DNA of 5,873 nucleotides, from the NCBI GenBank assembly GCA_900550065.1, contig URQR01000130.1, positions 1-5,873 on the forward strand. The letters run 5' to 3'. Source of the DNA: an uncultured Eubacteriales bacterium. GTDB taxonomy: Bacteria > Bacillota > Clostridia > UBA1381 > UMGS1253. Position 1 is the first letter of the stretch. The number at the start of each line of letters is the position of its first letter. Positions 1 through 5,873 of this stretch are shown piece by piece. A program made the position numbers and the translations under genes. A model generated the notes under the pieces. That model made no database searches, was not told the origin of the DNA, and worked only from the letters and a program-made list of their open reading frames with translations.

Positions 1-110
1 CGGCGGGTCCGCGTCTGCGGCTTGGTAAAAGAGATTAAGCGCAAATTTTAGCGCATATTTCTCTATACTCTCTTTGTAATTTGATATTATACTACCAATG
101 TAAAAAATAA
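1..110. other. Left-edge non-coding stretch, possibly with the tail of a rightward gene
   Basis: I see no certain gene here. The first 25 bases are very GC-rich, like the coding parts of this window, and the rest is AT-rich like the intergenic parts. All three rightward frames are open from the edge and stop at 26-28, 36-38 and 49-51, so a few terminal codons of a convergent rightward gene are possible, but the frame cannot be chosen. No leftward frame starts a believable gene; the ATG at 55-53 is followed by a stop after one codon. The short inverted repeat GCGC-N8-GCGC at 39-54 could form a weak hairpin. A leftward TATAAT (91-86) has no good -35 partner. Confidence 0.2.
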
Positions 111-150
111 AGAGATATAGCACGTTTATATGTGCTATATCTCTCTTTTT
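111..150. terminator. Bidirectional intrinsic terminator downstream of the clpE-like gene
   Basis: A perfect 13-bp inverted repeat (AGAGATATAGCAC at 111-123, its complement at 132-144) encloses an 8-nt loop. On the minus strand the stem is followed by a T-rich run (TTATTTTTTA, 110-101), and the hairpin begins 18 nt after the stop codon of the clpE-like gene, so it should end that transcript. On the plus strand the stem is followed by CTTTTT (145-150), so it could also end a rightward transcript entering from the left edge. Confidence 0.9.
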
Positions 151-162
151 ATTCATAATACT

Positions 163-2484
163 TTAAAGCTTCCGTACAACAATCCGGCCGTCCTCTGCGC
201 CAGCCTCCACCGTATCGCCCGCAGCAATCTGCGACCGAATGAGCATATGCGCTACAGCATCTTCGACGCGCTTCTGAATCACACGGCGGATCGGCCTTGC
301 GCCGTATTTCGGGTCGTACCCTTCCTTCAAAATCAGCTCCTTCGCCGCGTCGCTGACCGTAAGCGTAATCCCCTTCTGCAAAAGCTCGTGCGTCATATCT
401 GCGAGCATCAGGCCCACAATCTGCTTCAGCTCGTCGTTCTTGAGCTGCTTAAACACAACGGTTTCATCAATCCGGTTTAAAAACTCCGGACGGAAAATCG
501 ACTTAAGCGCCGTGTCAACCTTTGCTTCAATCGCACTGTCAGGGTTGCTGATAAACCCGAGATTGCCGCCCTTTAGGTCACTGCCCGCGTTCGACGTCAT
601 CACTATTACCGTGTTTTCAAAGCTGACCACCTTGCCGTGGCTGTCCGTAATGCGCCCATCGTCAAGAATTTGCAGCAAAATATTAAAAATTTCCGGGTGT
701 GCCTTCTCGATTTCGTCAAGCAAAATAATCGAATACGGCTTACGGCGCACCTTTTCGGTGAGCTGGCCCGCATCGTCGTAGCCAATGTATCCCGGCGGCG
801 CGCCTATCAGCTTCGCAACTGAGTGCTTCTCCGAATATTCACTCATGTCGAGCCGGATAATCGCCTCTTCGTTGTCAAAGAGCGCCTCCGCCATCGCCTT
901 AACAAGCTCCGTCTTGCCGACGCCTGTCGGCCCGACAAACACAAACGACACAGGACGCAGTTTTTTCGCAATGCCTGCACGTCGCCGCCTTACTGCGTGG
1001 CATACACTTTCCACAGCATCGTTCTGCCCCACAATCCGCTCGTGGATACGCGCCTCTAAATTGAGCAGCTTTTCCGACTCCAGCTCAGTAATCCGCTGTA
1101 CCGGAATCTTCGTCCACGCCTCAATTACGCCCGCAATATCATCGATTGTAATCGCGACATTGTCGCTCTCTTTTTTCTTCTGGTCGATTTCCTCCCGGAG
1201 CTGGAATTCTCTCACCTTTAGCTCAGCCGCCTTTTGATAATCGTCGATTGAGTCAGCCCGCGCCGCGTCCTCCTTCTGCTGTAATACCGCGTCAAGCTCT
1301 TTCTCTAACTTTGTCAGCTCCACAAGCGCCATATTTTTCAGGTTTGCCCGCGACCCGGCCTCGTCAATCACGTCAATCGCCTTGTCCGGCAGATACCGGT
1401 CCGTAATATAACGCTCCGACATCTTCACCGCCGCGCTGATAATTTCGTCCGTAATTTTTACGCTGTGGTACTGCTCGTAATATTCACGGATTCCTTTTAA
1501 AATCTCAATGCTGTCCTCAATCGAAGGCTCGTCGACAATCACCGTCTGGAACCGCCGCTCCAGCGCGGTGTCCTTTTCGATGTGCTTGCGGTACTCACTA
1601 AGCGTCGTCGCACCAACCACCTGTATCTCGCCGCGCGCCAACGCCGGCTTTAAAATATTTGCAGCGCTCATCGCACCCTCTGCGTCGCCCGCGCCAACGA
1701 TATTGTGCAGCTCGTCTATCACTAAAATAATATTGCCGAGGCTCTTTACCTCTTCAATCAGGCTTTTTAGGCGCGCCTCAAACTGGCCCCGAAACTGCGT
1801 CCCCGCCACAATCGCCGTAAAGTCTAACAAATACACCTCGCGGTCAAACAGCTTCGGCGGTACCTTTTTCTCATAAATCCGCATCGCAAGCCCTTCCGCA
1901 ATCGCCGTCTTGCCGACACCCGGCTCGCCGAGCAGAACCGGATTGTTCTTTGTGCGCCGGTTCAAAATCTGTACAACGCGCTCAATTTCCGCGTCGCGCC
2001 CGACAACCTTATCGACCAGCCCCTGCGCCGCTTTGTCGCTCAGGTTCAGCCCATATGTCTCCAACATTTTTTTCTTTTTCTTTTTAAACCGCGTCGCGGT
2101 CTTTGTCTGTTTCTGCTCCGTGCCGGACGTGCTGCCGCTTTCGTCCTCTGCCTCTTGCTTCTTTTGCTCACCGCCGAGCTTACCAAACATCTTTCCCAAA
2201 AGATTCATCGTCTGCGGCGCGCTGTCCGCTGCGTCCTCTATCTCCTGCTCAAGTTCCTCCGGTACTTCTCCGTTTTCCAGCCCCTCCATCATATTGTTGA
2301 GCTCGTCGCTGATTGCGTCAATATCGGAATCGTCAATCCCCATCTGCCCGACAAACTGCTCAATGGGCGCAATTCCCATCGACTTTGCGCACGAAAGGCA
2401 CAGCCCTTCATTGGTCTGCTTCTCGCCCTCTAATTTCGTAATAAATATCACTGCAACATTTTTATGGCATTTACTGCACAGCAT
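163..2484 (-). CDS. clpE: ClpE-type AAA+ ATPase, Clp protease unfoldase subunit with N-terminal zinc finger
   Basis: This is a 773-residue Hsp100/Clp unfoldase that would use ATP to unfold proteins and feed them to cytoplasmic ClpP. The N-terminus has a zinc-finger pattern (C3-x2-C6, C29-x2-C32) in place of the ClpC-type N-domain, which is the mark of ClpE. Residues about 45-140 form a charged low-complexity linker ending in six lysines (134-139). AAA1 has Walker A GEPGVGKT (186-193), Walker B ending D257-E258 and arginines R310-R311. A short middle domain with a UVR-like motif lies at about 390-440. AAA2 has Walker A GPTGVGKT (518-525), Walker B ending D590-E591 and sensor-2 GAR (728-730). 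The tripeptide LGF (642-644) fits the ClpP-docking loop. Every nucleotide-binding motif is intact. B. subtilis ClpE is about 700 residues; the extra length here is mainly linker. The start is supported by AGAAGGG six nt upstream of ATG; no in-frame start lies just upstream. It is transcribed alone and ends at the 111-150 terminator. A ClpC-like label is the main alternative name. Confidence 0.93.
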   Translation of the reverse strand: MLCSKCHKNVAVIFITKLEGEKQTNEGLCLSCAKSMGIAPIEQFVGQMGIDDSDIDAISDELNNMMEGLENGEVPEELEQEIEDAADSAPQTMNLLGKMFGKLGGEQKKQEAEDESGSTSGTEQKQTKTATRFKKKKKKMLETYGLNLSDKAAQGLVDKVVGRDAEIERVVQILNRRTKNNPVLLGEPGVGKTAIAEGLAMRIYEKKVPPKLFDREVYLLDFTAIVAGTQFRGQFEARLKSLIEEVKSLGNIILVIDELHNIVGAGDAEGAMSAANILKPALARGEIQVVGATTLSEYRKHIEKDTALERRFQTVIVDEPSIEDSIEILKGIREYYEQYHSVKITDEIISAAVKMSERYITDRYLPDKAIDVIDEAGSRANLKNMALVELTKLEKELDAVLQQKEDAARADSIDDYQKAAELKVREFQLREEIDQKKKESDNVAITIDDIAGVIEAWTKIPVQRITELESEKLLNLEARIHERIVGQNDAVESVCHAVRRRRAGIAKKLRPVSFVFVGPTGVGKTELVKAMAEALFDNEEAIIRLDMSEYSEKHSVAKLIGAPPGYIGYDDAGQLTEKVRRKPYSIILLDEIEKAHPEIFNILLQILDDGRITDSHGKVVSFENTVIVMTSNAGSDLKGGNLGFISNPDSAIEAKVDTALKSIFRPEFLNRIDETVVFKQLKNDELKQIVGLMLADMTHELLQKGITLTVSDAAKELILKEGYDPKYGARPIRRVIQKRVEDAVAHMLIRSQIAAGDTVEAGAEDGRIVVRKL

Positions 2485-2490
2485 GGCTTT

Positions 2491-2505
2491 CCCTTCTTTC
2501 CTCCC
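2491..2505 (-). promoter_or_regulatory. Ribosome binding region of the clpE-like gene
   Basis: Read on the minus strand, the purine-rich stretch GGGAGGAAAGAAGGG precedes the ATG at 2484. The proximal AGAAGGG (2497-2491) sits six nt from the start codon, a workable spacing. The distal GGGAGG is a better match to the anti-Shine-Dalgarno sequence but is about 15 nt away, with no start codon between, so it probably adds affinity rather than setting another start. Confidence 0.6.
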
Positions 2506-2550
2506 AAAGTGCTTCTATCTTAATTCATTATCCATATTTTCTATTTATTG

Positions 2551-2580
2551 ATATGATAGTTTACAATAATACTATGATAG
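2551..2580. repeat. Two phased 9-bp dyad-like repeats in the clpE leader, possible operator
   Basis: CTATGATAG at 2572-2580 is a perfect odd-length palindrome, and ATATGATAG at 2551-2559 repeats eight of its nine bases. The copies start 21 bp apart, two helical turns, so a protein bound to both would sit on one face of the DNA. They lie just downstream of the predicted clpE -10 box, at roughly +3 to +32 of that transcript. This is the place for a repressor site, but the sequence matches neither the CtsR nor the CIRCE consensus. That it is an operator is inference. Confidence 0.35.
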
Positions 2581-2588
2581 CATGATTG

Positions 2589-2616
2589 ATTATAGCACAT
2601 GTACGCCAAAACACAA
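2589..2616 (-). promoter_or_regulatory. Predicted sigma-A extended -10 promoter of the clpE-like gene
   Basis: On the minus strand TATAAT (2594-2589) is a perfect -10 box preceded by TG one base away (TGCTATAAT), an extended -10. A weak -35, TTGTGT (2616-2611), lies 16 bp upstream. Transcription would begin near 2582, giving an untranslated leader of about 98 nt that contains the phased repeats at 2551-2580. No transcript data support this; the call rests on the strong extended -10. Confidence 0.6.
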
Positions 2617-2664
2617 AGCTTTTCCGCACCAAATTCACAAAAATTTAATATTGCGCCGTTTTTA

Positions 2665-2693
2665 TTGACTTTTGTGTCCTGTGCAGGTAAAAT
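2665..2693 (+). promoter_or_regulatory. Sigma-A promoter of the lipoprotein gene
   Basis: TTGACT (2665-2670) and TAAAAT (2688-2693) are separated by exactly 17 bp, each one base from consensus. An A/T-rich stretch lies just upstream, as in UP elements. Transcription should start near 2700, leaving a leader of only about 28 nt, too short for a riboswitch. The spacer holds a small inverted repeat, CCTG-TG-CAGG (2678-2687), which could bind a regulator. Confidence 0.8.
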
Positions 2694-2728
2694 AAGCTTA
2701 CAAAAATCTTAAACGAGGTGACAGTTTC

Positions 2729-3400
2729 ATGAAAAATACGGCAAAAAAGACAATATTCCTTTTTATGCTCCTGCTTGCAATGGTCAGTGTGCTGGCGGCC
2801 TGCGGCGGCGGGAAACAGACAAATGTGACGGTAAAAATCACTTCTCCCGACAGTACGGTCGTCGATACAAAAGTAACAGTTACGGACAATGAACCCACCG
2901 CGTCAAAGGCAATCATTTCCGCTTGTAAGGCAAATAATATTGCTTACACGGTAAAAGAAGGCCTTTTTGACGGCTTCGGCGGCATGGAATCGTCAAAGGA
3001 CGAGGGCTGGCTCTTCTACTATAACGGCACACTCGCGCAGACAGGCGCGGAAACAACATCGGTACAGGAGGGCGATGTTGTAGAGTTCCGTTATGAAAAC
3101 TACAATAAAGCATTCAGCGAACCGGCTACGGACTTTTTCGGCAAATGGCGTTCCGGCCTTACGACAGACGGTTCTGCGGCGTTTTTAACCTTAGAGGATG
3201 ATGAGGCTTCATTTACTTTTATCGGCGGCGACGGTGCGACGATCTCGTATAACGGGACTTATAATATCATGAACGATGAAATCACAATCAATGACCTTGC
3301 GTCGAATTCACCGGTAAAGCTTCCTTTCGAGCTAAAAGATGGGAAGATGTTGCTCACTTATAACGCAAAATCGATTGAGCTTGTGAAGCAGGAAGGGTAA
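2729..3400 (+). CDS. Surface lipoprotein with a DUF4430 domain and a C-terminal lipocalin-like beta domain
   Basis: This 223-residue protein should be exported and anchored to the outer face of the membrane; its ligand is unknown. A lysine-rich start and hydrophobic stretch (residues 9-22) lead to the lipobox LAAC with the lipid-modified cysteine at 25, followed by a glycine spacer. Residues about 32-124 resemble DUF4430: a helical stretch near 56-70, the GWLFYYNG segment (93-100), and EGDVVEF (114-120). That domain also occurs in transcobalamin-like and other surface proteins. Residues about 135-220 form a second, strand-rich part beginning FFGKWRSG, like small lipocalin-like domains of clostridial lipoproteins; this assignment is tentative. 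No cysteine follows C25 except C66. The ATG has GAGGTG (2715-2720) eight nt upstream and a near-consensus promoter. The gene is monocistronic: divergent from clpE, convergent with the GH3 gene, with a terminator 15 nt after its stop. Cobalamin binding is possible from the domain but nothing nearby supports it. Confidence 0.82.
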   Translation: MKNTAKKTIFLFMLLLAMVSVLAACGGGKQTNVTVKITSPDSTVVDTKVTVTDNEPTASKAIISACKANNIAYTVKEGLFDGFGGMESSKDEGWLFYYNGTLAQTGAETTSVQEGDVVEFRYENYNKAFSEPATDFFGKWRSGLTTDGSAAFLTLEDDEASFTFIGGDGATISYNGTYNIMNDEITINDLASNSPVKLPFELKDGKMLLTYNAKSIELVKQEG

Positions 3401-3411
3401 ATATTACAAAT

Positions 3412-3449
3412 AAAAAGACTCCCGCTAATTTGCAGGAGTCTTCTTTTTT
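3412..3449. terminator. Bidirectional intrinsic terminator between the convergent lipoprotein and GH3 genes
   Basis: AAGACTCC (3415-3422) pairs perfectly with GGAGTCTT (3435-3442). Inside, a C-A mismatch is followed by two G-C pairs (3424-3425 with 3432-3433) around a six-nt loop. On the plus strand the stem is followed by CTTTTTT (3443-3449), ending the lipoprotein transcript. On the minus strand it runs into TTTATTT, ending the GH3 transcript, whose stop codon lies only 13 nt before the stem. One compact element thus serves both genes. Confidence 0.9.
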
Positions 3450-3454
3450 GTTTA

Positions 3455-5434
3455 TTACTCTACTTCAAACACAATTTCATATTCGCCGTTTGCTATCTTT
3501 TCCATATACTGCGCTTCTATCTCAAACGTCAACTGCTTCTCCTCTCCGGCACCGAGCGCCGCCTTTTTAAACCCGAGCAGACGGTAACGCTCCTTTCCTT
3601 CGCCGCGCACCCGTTTCATAAATAGACAGACCGTGTCTGTTCCTGTTATGCCACCTGTATTCTTTACATAGACCGTCACTGTGCGGCTTTGCGCGTCAAA
3701 CGGTGCCGCAGTGTGTGTAAAGCTGGTATAGCTTAGTCCATATCCAAACGGATAGAGCGCGCTGCCACTAAAATACTTATATGTACGGTTATCCATGCAG
3801 TAGACCTCAAACGGCGGTAAATCTTCCGTCGAACGGTAAAACGTCACCGGTAGCCGCCCCTGCGGGTTTGCTTTGCCGAATAAAATATCCGCCAGCGCGT
3901 CGCCCCCCTCTGCGCCGGGGTAGAAGCACTGCACCACTGCGCCGCACGCCTCGTCCGCACGCGATAAGTTGACGCAGCTTCCGCTCACGTTGACAAACAC
4001 AATCGGCTTTCCGACGCGGATAATCTCTTCCAGCAGCTTTTTCTGAGACACCGGCAGCTCAATATCCGGCTTGTCGCCCGACATATCGCCATTAAAGCCG
4101 TCGCCCTCTTCTCCTTCCATGCTTGGATTTAGACCCATGCACATCACAACCACGTCGCTCTTTTGCGCCGCGATCACCGCCTCGCGCAGCGGATGCTCCG
4201 CCCAGTCGTGGAGCGTGTCATCAAAAATATGACATCCGCGCGCATAGTAGATCTGGCCGTCGAACGCGTCCTGAATCCCGTGCAGCAGCGTGCTGTAGCG
4301 CGACGGTGTACCGTTGTAATTGCCCAGCAGCACCGACGTATCATCCGCGTTCGGCCCAATCACCGCAATCGTTTTTACATCCTTTCCAAGCGGAAGCACA
4401 CCGTCGTTTTTGAGCAAAACAATACTTTCCTGTGCCATTTTCCGATTAAGCGCGCGGTGTTTTTCACACTCAATGACCTCATACGGGATGTTGTCGTATT
4501 CACAATCCGTATCAAACATACCGAGCCGAATCCGCGCCTCAAACAGCCGCTCGACCGCCTCCGTCACGGTTTCTTCGTCCAAAAGCCCCATCGCCACCGC
4601 CGTCTTTAAATGCGCGTACGCACTGCCGCAGTTGAGCGCGCAGCCATTATTGACCGCAAGCGCGGCGCTTTCTGCCTCCGTCTGTGTCAGCTTGTGGTGG
4701 TTATTAATGTCGCAAATCGCGCCGCAATCCGATACCACATATCCGTCAAAGCCGAACTCATCATACAAAATATCTTTCAAAAGCGTTTTCGACGCACAGC
4801 AAGCCTCGCCGTTTGTGCGGTTATATGCTCCCATCACGGCAGACGGGTCCGCCTTTTCGATGCAATAGCGGAACGCCGGCAAATACGTTTCGTACAAGTC
4901 GTACTCCGACACGCACGCGTTAAAGCTGTGCCGTTCCTTTTCTGGGCCGCTGTGTACCGCATAGTGCTTGATTGTCGCGTCTAACTTGCGGTACTTGCCG
5001 TCGCCCTGCAAGCCCTTGATAAACGCCGTCCCCATCTCACCCGTCAGATACGGGTCCTCCCCGTATGTTTCGTGGCCGCGACCCCAGCGCGGGTCGCGGA
5101 AAATATTGATGTTCGGGCTCCAATACGTCAGTCCCTGATAAATCAGCGTGTCGCCGAACTTTTTATACTCGTTGTACTTCGCGCGTGCCTCGTCTGAAAT
5201 TACCGTCGCGACCTCACCCATCAGCGCAGTATCAAAGCTCGCCGCCATACCAATCGCCTGCGGGAATACCGTCGCCATACCGGAGCGCGCCACGCCGTGC
5301 AGACACTCGTTCCACCAGTTGTACGCCGGAATCCCGAGCCGCTTGATCGCCGGCGCGTCGTACTTCATCTGCGACAGCTTCTCCGCCAGCGTCATCTTTG
5401 CAACCAATTCTTTTGCCCGTGCTTTAAAATCCAT
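3455..5434 (-). CDS. Cytoplasmic glycoside hydrolase family 3 enzyme, probable beta-xylosidase
   Basis: This 659-residue GH3 enzyme should release terminal sugars, most likely xylose, from short oligosaccharides by a retaining mechanism. No signal peptide is visible, so it would act in the cytoplasm on imported oligomers. The N-terminal barrel (about 10-310) shows NWWNECLHGVAR (39-50), DPRWGRGHETYGEDP (114-128), the substrate-binding K156-H157, and VVSDCGAI with nucleophile D236; SDCGA rather than SDWGA is typical of the xylosidase branch. The second domain (about 340-540) has MEGEEGD, with E440 the likely acid/base. A fibronectin type III-like domain fills about 570-655. There is no PA14 insert. 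I chose the ATG at 5434 because AAAGGGGGAGA lies just upstream; an ATG at 5455 would add seven residues, overlaps the xylulokinase stop, and would place that site inside the gene. The gene follows the xylulokinase by 13 nt, which favours xylose as the product. Beta-glucosidase or alpha-arabinofuranosidase activity cannot be excluded. Confidence 0.92.
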   Translation of the reverse strand: MDFKARAKELVAKMTLAEKLSQMKYDAPAIKRLGIPAYNWWNECLHGVARSGMATVFPQAIGMAASFDTALMGEVATVISDEARAKYNEYKKFGDTLIYQGLTYWSPNINIFRDPRWGRGHETYGEDPYLTGEMGTAFIKGLQGDGKYRKLDATIKHYAVHSGPEKERHSFNACVSEYDLYETYLPAFRYCIEKADPSAVMGAYNRTNGEACCASKTLLKDILYDEFGFDGYVVSDCGAICDINNHHKLTQTEAESAALAVNNGCALNCGSAYAHLKTAVAMGLLDEETVTEAVERLFEARIRLGMFDTDCEYDNIPYEVIECEKHRALNRKMAQESIVLLKNDGVLPLGKDVKTIAVIGPNADDTSVLLGNYNGTPSRYSTLLHGIQDAFDGQIYYARGCHIFDDTLHDWAEHPLREAVIAAQKSDVVVMCMGLNPSMEGEEGDGFNGDMSGDKPDIELPVSQKKLLEEIIRVGKPIVFVNVSGSCVNLSRADEACGAVVQCFYPGAEGGDALADILFGKANPQGRLPVTFYRSTEDLPPFEVYCMDNRTYKYFSGSALYPFGYGLSYTSFTHTAAPFDAQSRTVTVYVKNTGGITGTDTVCLFMKRVRGEGKERYRLLGFKKAALGAGEEKQLTFEIEAQYMEKIANGEYEIVFEVE

Positions 5435-5438
5435 GTTG

Positions 5439-5449
5439 TCTCCCCCTTT
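5439..5449 (-). promoter_or_regulatory. Strong ribosome binding site that decides the GH3 start
   Basis: On the minus strand AAAGGGGGAGA begins within the xylulokinase stop codon and ends four nt before the ATG at 5434. The purine-rich core and its spacing point to that ATG and not to the in-frame ATG at 5455, which lies upstream of the site. Its overlap with the upstream stop suggests that ribosomes finishing xylulokinase may reinitiate on the GH3 gene. Confidence 0.75.
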
Positions 5450-5873
5450 ATACATTTAGCGCCGCAAGCGCCTTGTACGACTCCTTTAAGATTGGATAGA
5501 GCGCGCTGTAGCGCGCATATACCGCGTCGTATTTTCCCCCGGCTTCCGCATCGGGCGCAAGCGTCTGCTTCACCGTAATCAGCCGTTCGCACGCAGCCTC
5601 CACACTCGGATAAATCCCTGCACCGACGCCGGCTAAAATCGCCGCACCGAACGCAACGCCCTCCGTCGCGTGCAGCGTGTTTACCCCACAGCTGAAAATA
5701 TCCGTCAGCATCCGCAGCCACAGCGCGCTCGACGCACCGCCGCCGCAAATTGTCATGTCATTGATTTTGCCGTTCATACCTTCAATAATACGCTGGCAAT
5801 CCTTCAGCGAATACGACACGCCCTCCAGCACTGCACGAATCAAGTGTGCGCGCGTATGCGCCCCCGACAGCCC
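5448..5873 (-). CDS. xylB: Xylulokinase, C-terminal part (gene continues beyond the right edge)
   Basis: The last 141 residues of an FGGY-family sugar kinase are present and in frame to the window edge; the N-terminal two thirds lie outside. The enzyme would phosphorylate D-xylulose with ATP, feeding xylose carbon into the pentose phosphate pathway in the cytoplasm. The fragment opens with GLSGAHTRAHLIRAVLEG, which fits the second FGGY signature. It continues with GGGASSALWLRMLTDI (fragment residues 44-59), the ATP-binding region, and EGVAFGAAILAGVGAGIYPS (71-90), a pattern typical of Bacillota xylulokinases. A TTG at 5843 is an internal leucine codon and not a start, since the conserved reading frame runs on upstream. 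The gene heads a leftward operon with the GH3 enzyme 13 nt downstream, which supports xylose as the sugar. Other FGGY kinases for ribulose, glycerol or gluconate are less likely but not excluded by the C-terminus alone. Confidence 0.87.
   Translation of the reverse strand, partial: GLSGAHTRAHLIRAVLEGVSYSLKDCQRIIEGMNGKINDMTICGGGASSALWLRMLTDIFSCGVNTLHATEGVAFGAAILAGVGAGIYPSVEAACERLITVKQTLAPDAEAGGKYDAVYARYSALYPILKESYKALAALNV

Noticed and set aside
9..20. Small GC hairpin CCGC-GTCT-GCGG as a terminator
   Set aside because: The stem is only four base pairs and no T-run follows on either strand; it is probably within the tail of a coding sequence.
785..1237. Plus-strand open frame of 150 codons opposite clpE
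   Set aside because: Antisense to the AAA2 and middle-domain coding sequence, serine-rich and without a promoter or ribosome binding site.
1910..2551. A 213-codon open frame on the plus strand opposite the clpE-like gene
   Set aside because: It lies antisense to conserved AAA+ sequence, its product is a low-complexity serine/proline/phenylalanine-rich string, and it has no ribosome binding site. It is a by-product of the codon use of the real gene.
2660..2676. CtsR half-site (AGTCAAT on the minus strand)
   Set aside because: Only one imperfect heptad is present, without the tandem partner, and it coincides with the -35 box of the lipoprotein promoter.
2701..2728. A cobalamin riboswitch before the lipoprotein gene, suggested by the transcobalamin-like domain
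   Set aside because: The predicted leader is only about 28 nt, far too short, and no B12-box-like sequence is seen in the intergenic region.
2698..2916. Minus-strand open frame of 72 codons across the lipoprotein start
   Set aside because: It is the antisense shadow of the signal peptide and first domain of the lipoprotein, and it covers that gene's ribosome binding site.
4163..4868. Several plus-strand open frames of 90-180 codons opposite the GH3 gene
   Set aside because: They overlap one another in different frames and lie antisense to conserved GH3 motifs; the products resemble no family and lack translation signals.
5392..5748. Minus-strand open frame of 118 codons overlapping xylB and the GH3 start
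   Set aside because: It is out of frame with both genes, arginine- and cysteine-rich, and both genes have clear conserved reading frames there.

Overview
The window looks like chromosomal DNA of a Gram-positive anaerobe, most likely a Clostridia-class Bacillota of the kind found in gut or plant-fibre communities. Four things point there: a ClpE-type chaperone with an N-terminal zinc finger, a lipoprotein with a Gram-positive style lipobox and a DUF4430 domain, strong Shine-Dalgarno sites with sigma-A promoters, and a xylulokinase/GH3 glycosidase pair. Genes are moderately GC-rich and the gaps between them are clearly AT-rich. No rRNA, tRNA, CRISPR array, insertion sequence or phage gene is visible. 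The genus cannot be named from this sequence alone.

Layout from left to right. Positions 1-110 hold no certain gene; they may contain the last codons of a rightward gene. A strong bidirectional hairpin terminator (111-150) closes the leftward clpE-like gene (163-2484, minus strand). A 244-bp divergent intergenic region (2485-2728) carries an extended -10 promoter for clpE, two phased 9-bp dyad-like repeats in the clpE leader, and a near-consensus promoter for the rightward lipoprotein gene (2729-3400). A second bidirectional terminator (3412-3449) separates the lipoprotein gene from the convergent GH3 glycosidase gene (3455-5434, minus strand). The GH3 gene lies 13 nt downstream of the 3' end of a xylulokinase gene (5448-5873, cut by the window edge), in what appears to be one leftward operon.

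How the genes fit together. The xylulokinase and the cytoplasmic GH3 enzyme suggest a xylo-oligosaccharide route: imported oligomers are cut to xylose, xylose is isomerised to xylulose by an enzyme not in the window, and xylulose is phosphorylated into the pentose phosphate pathway. The clpE-like gene is an independent protein quality-control unit. The lipoprotein is a surface protein of unknown ligand and stands alone as a monocistronic gene.

No convincing undescribed system is present. The points most worth a second look are the phased repeats in the clpE leader where a CtsR site would be expected, the long charged linker with a poly-lysine/A-tract in the Clp protein, and the two-domain lipoprotein.
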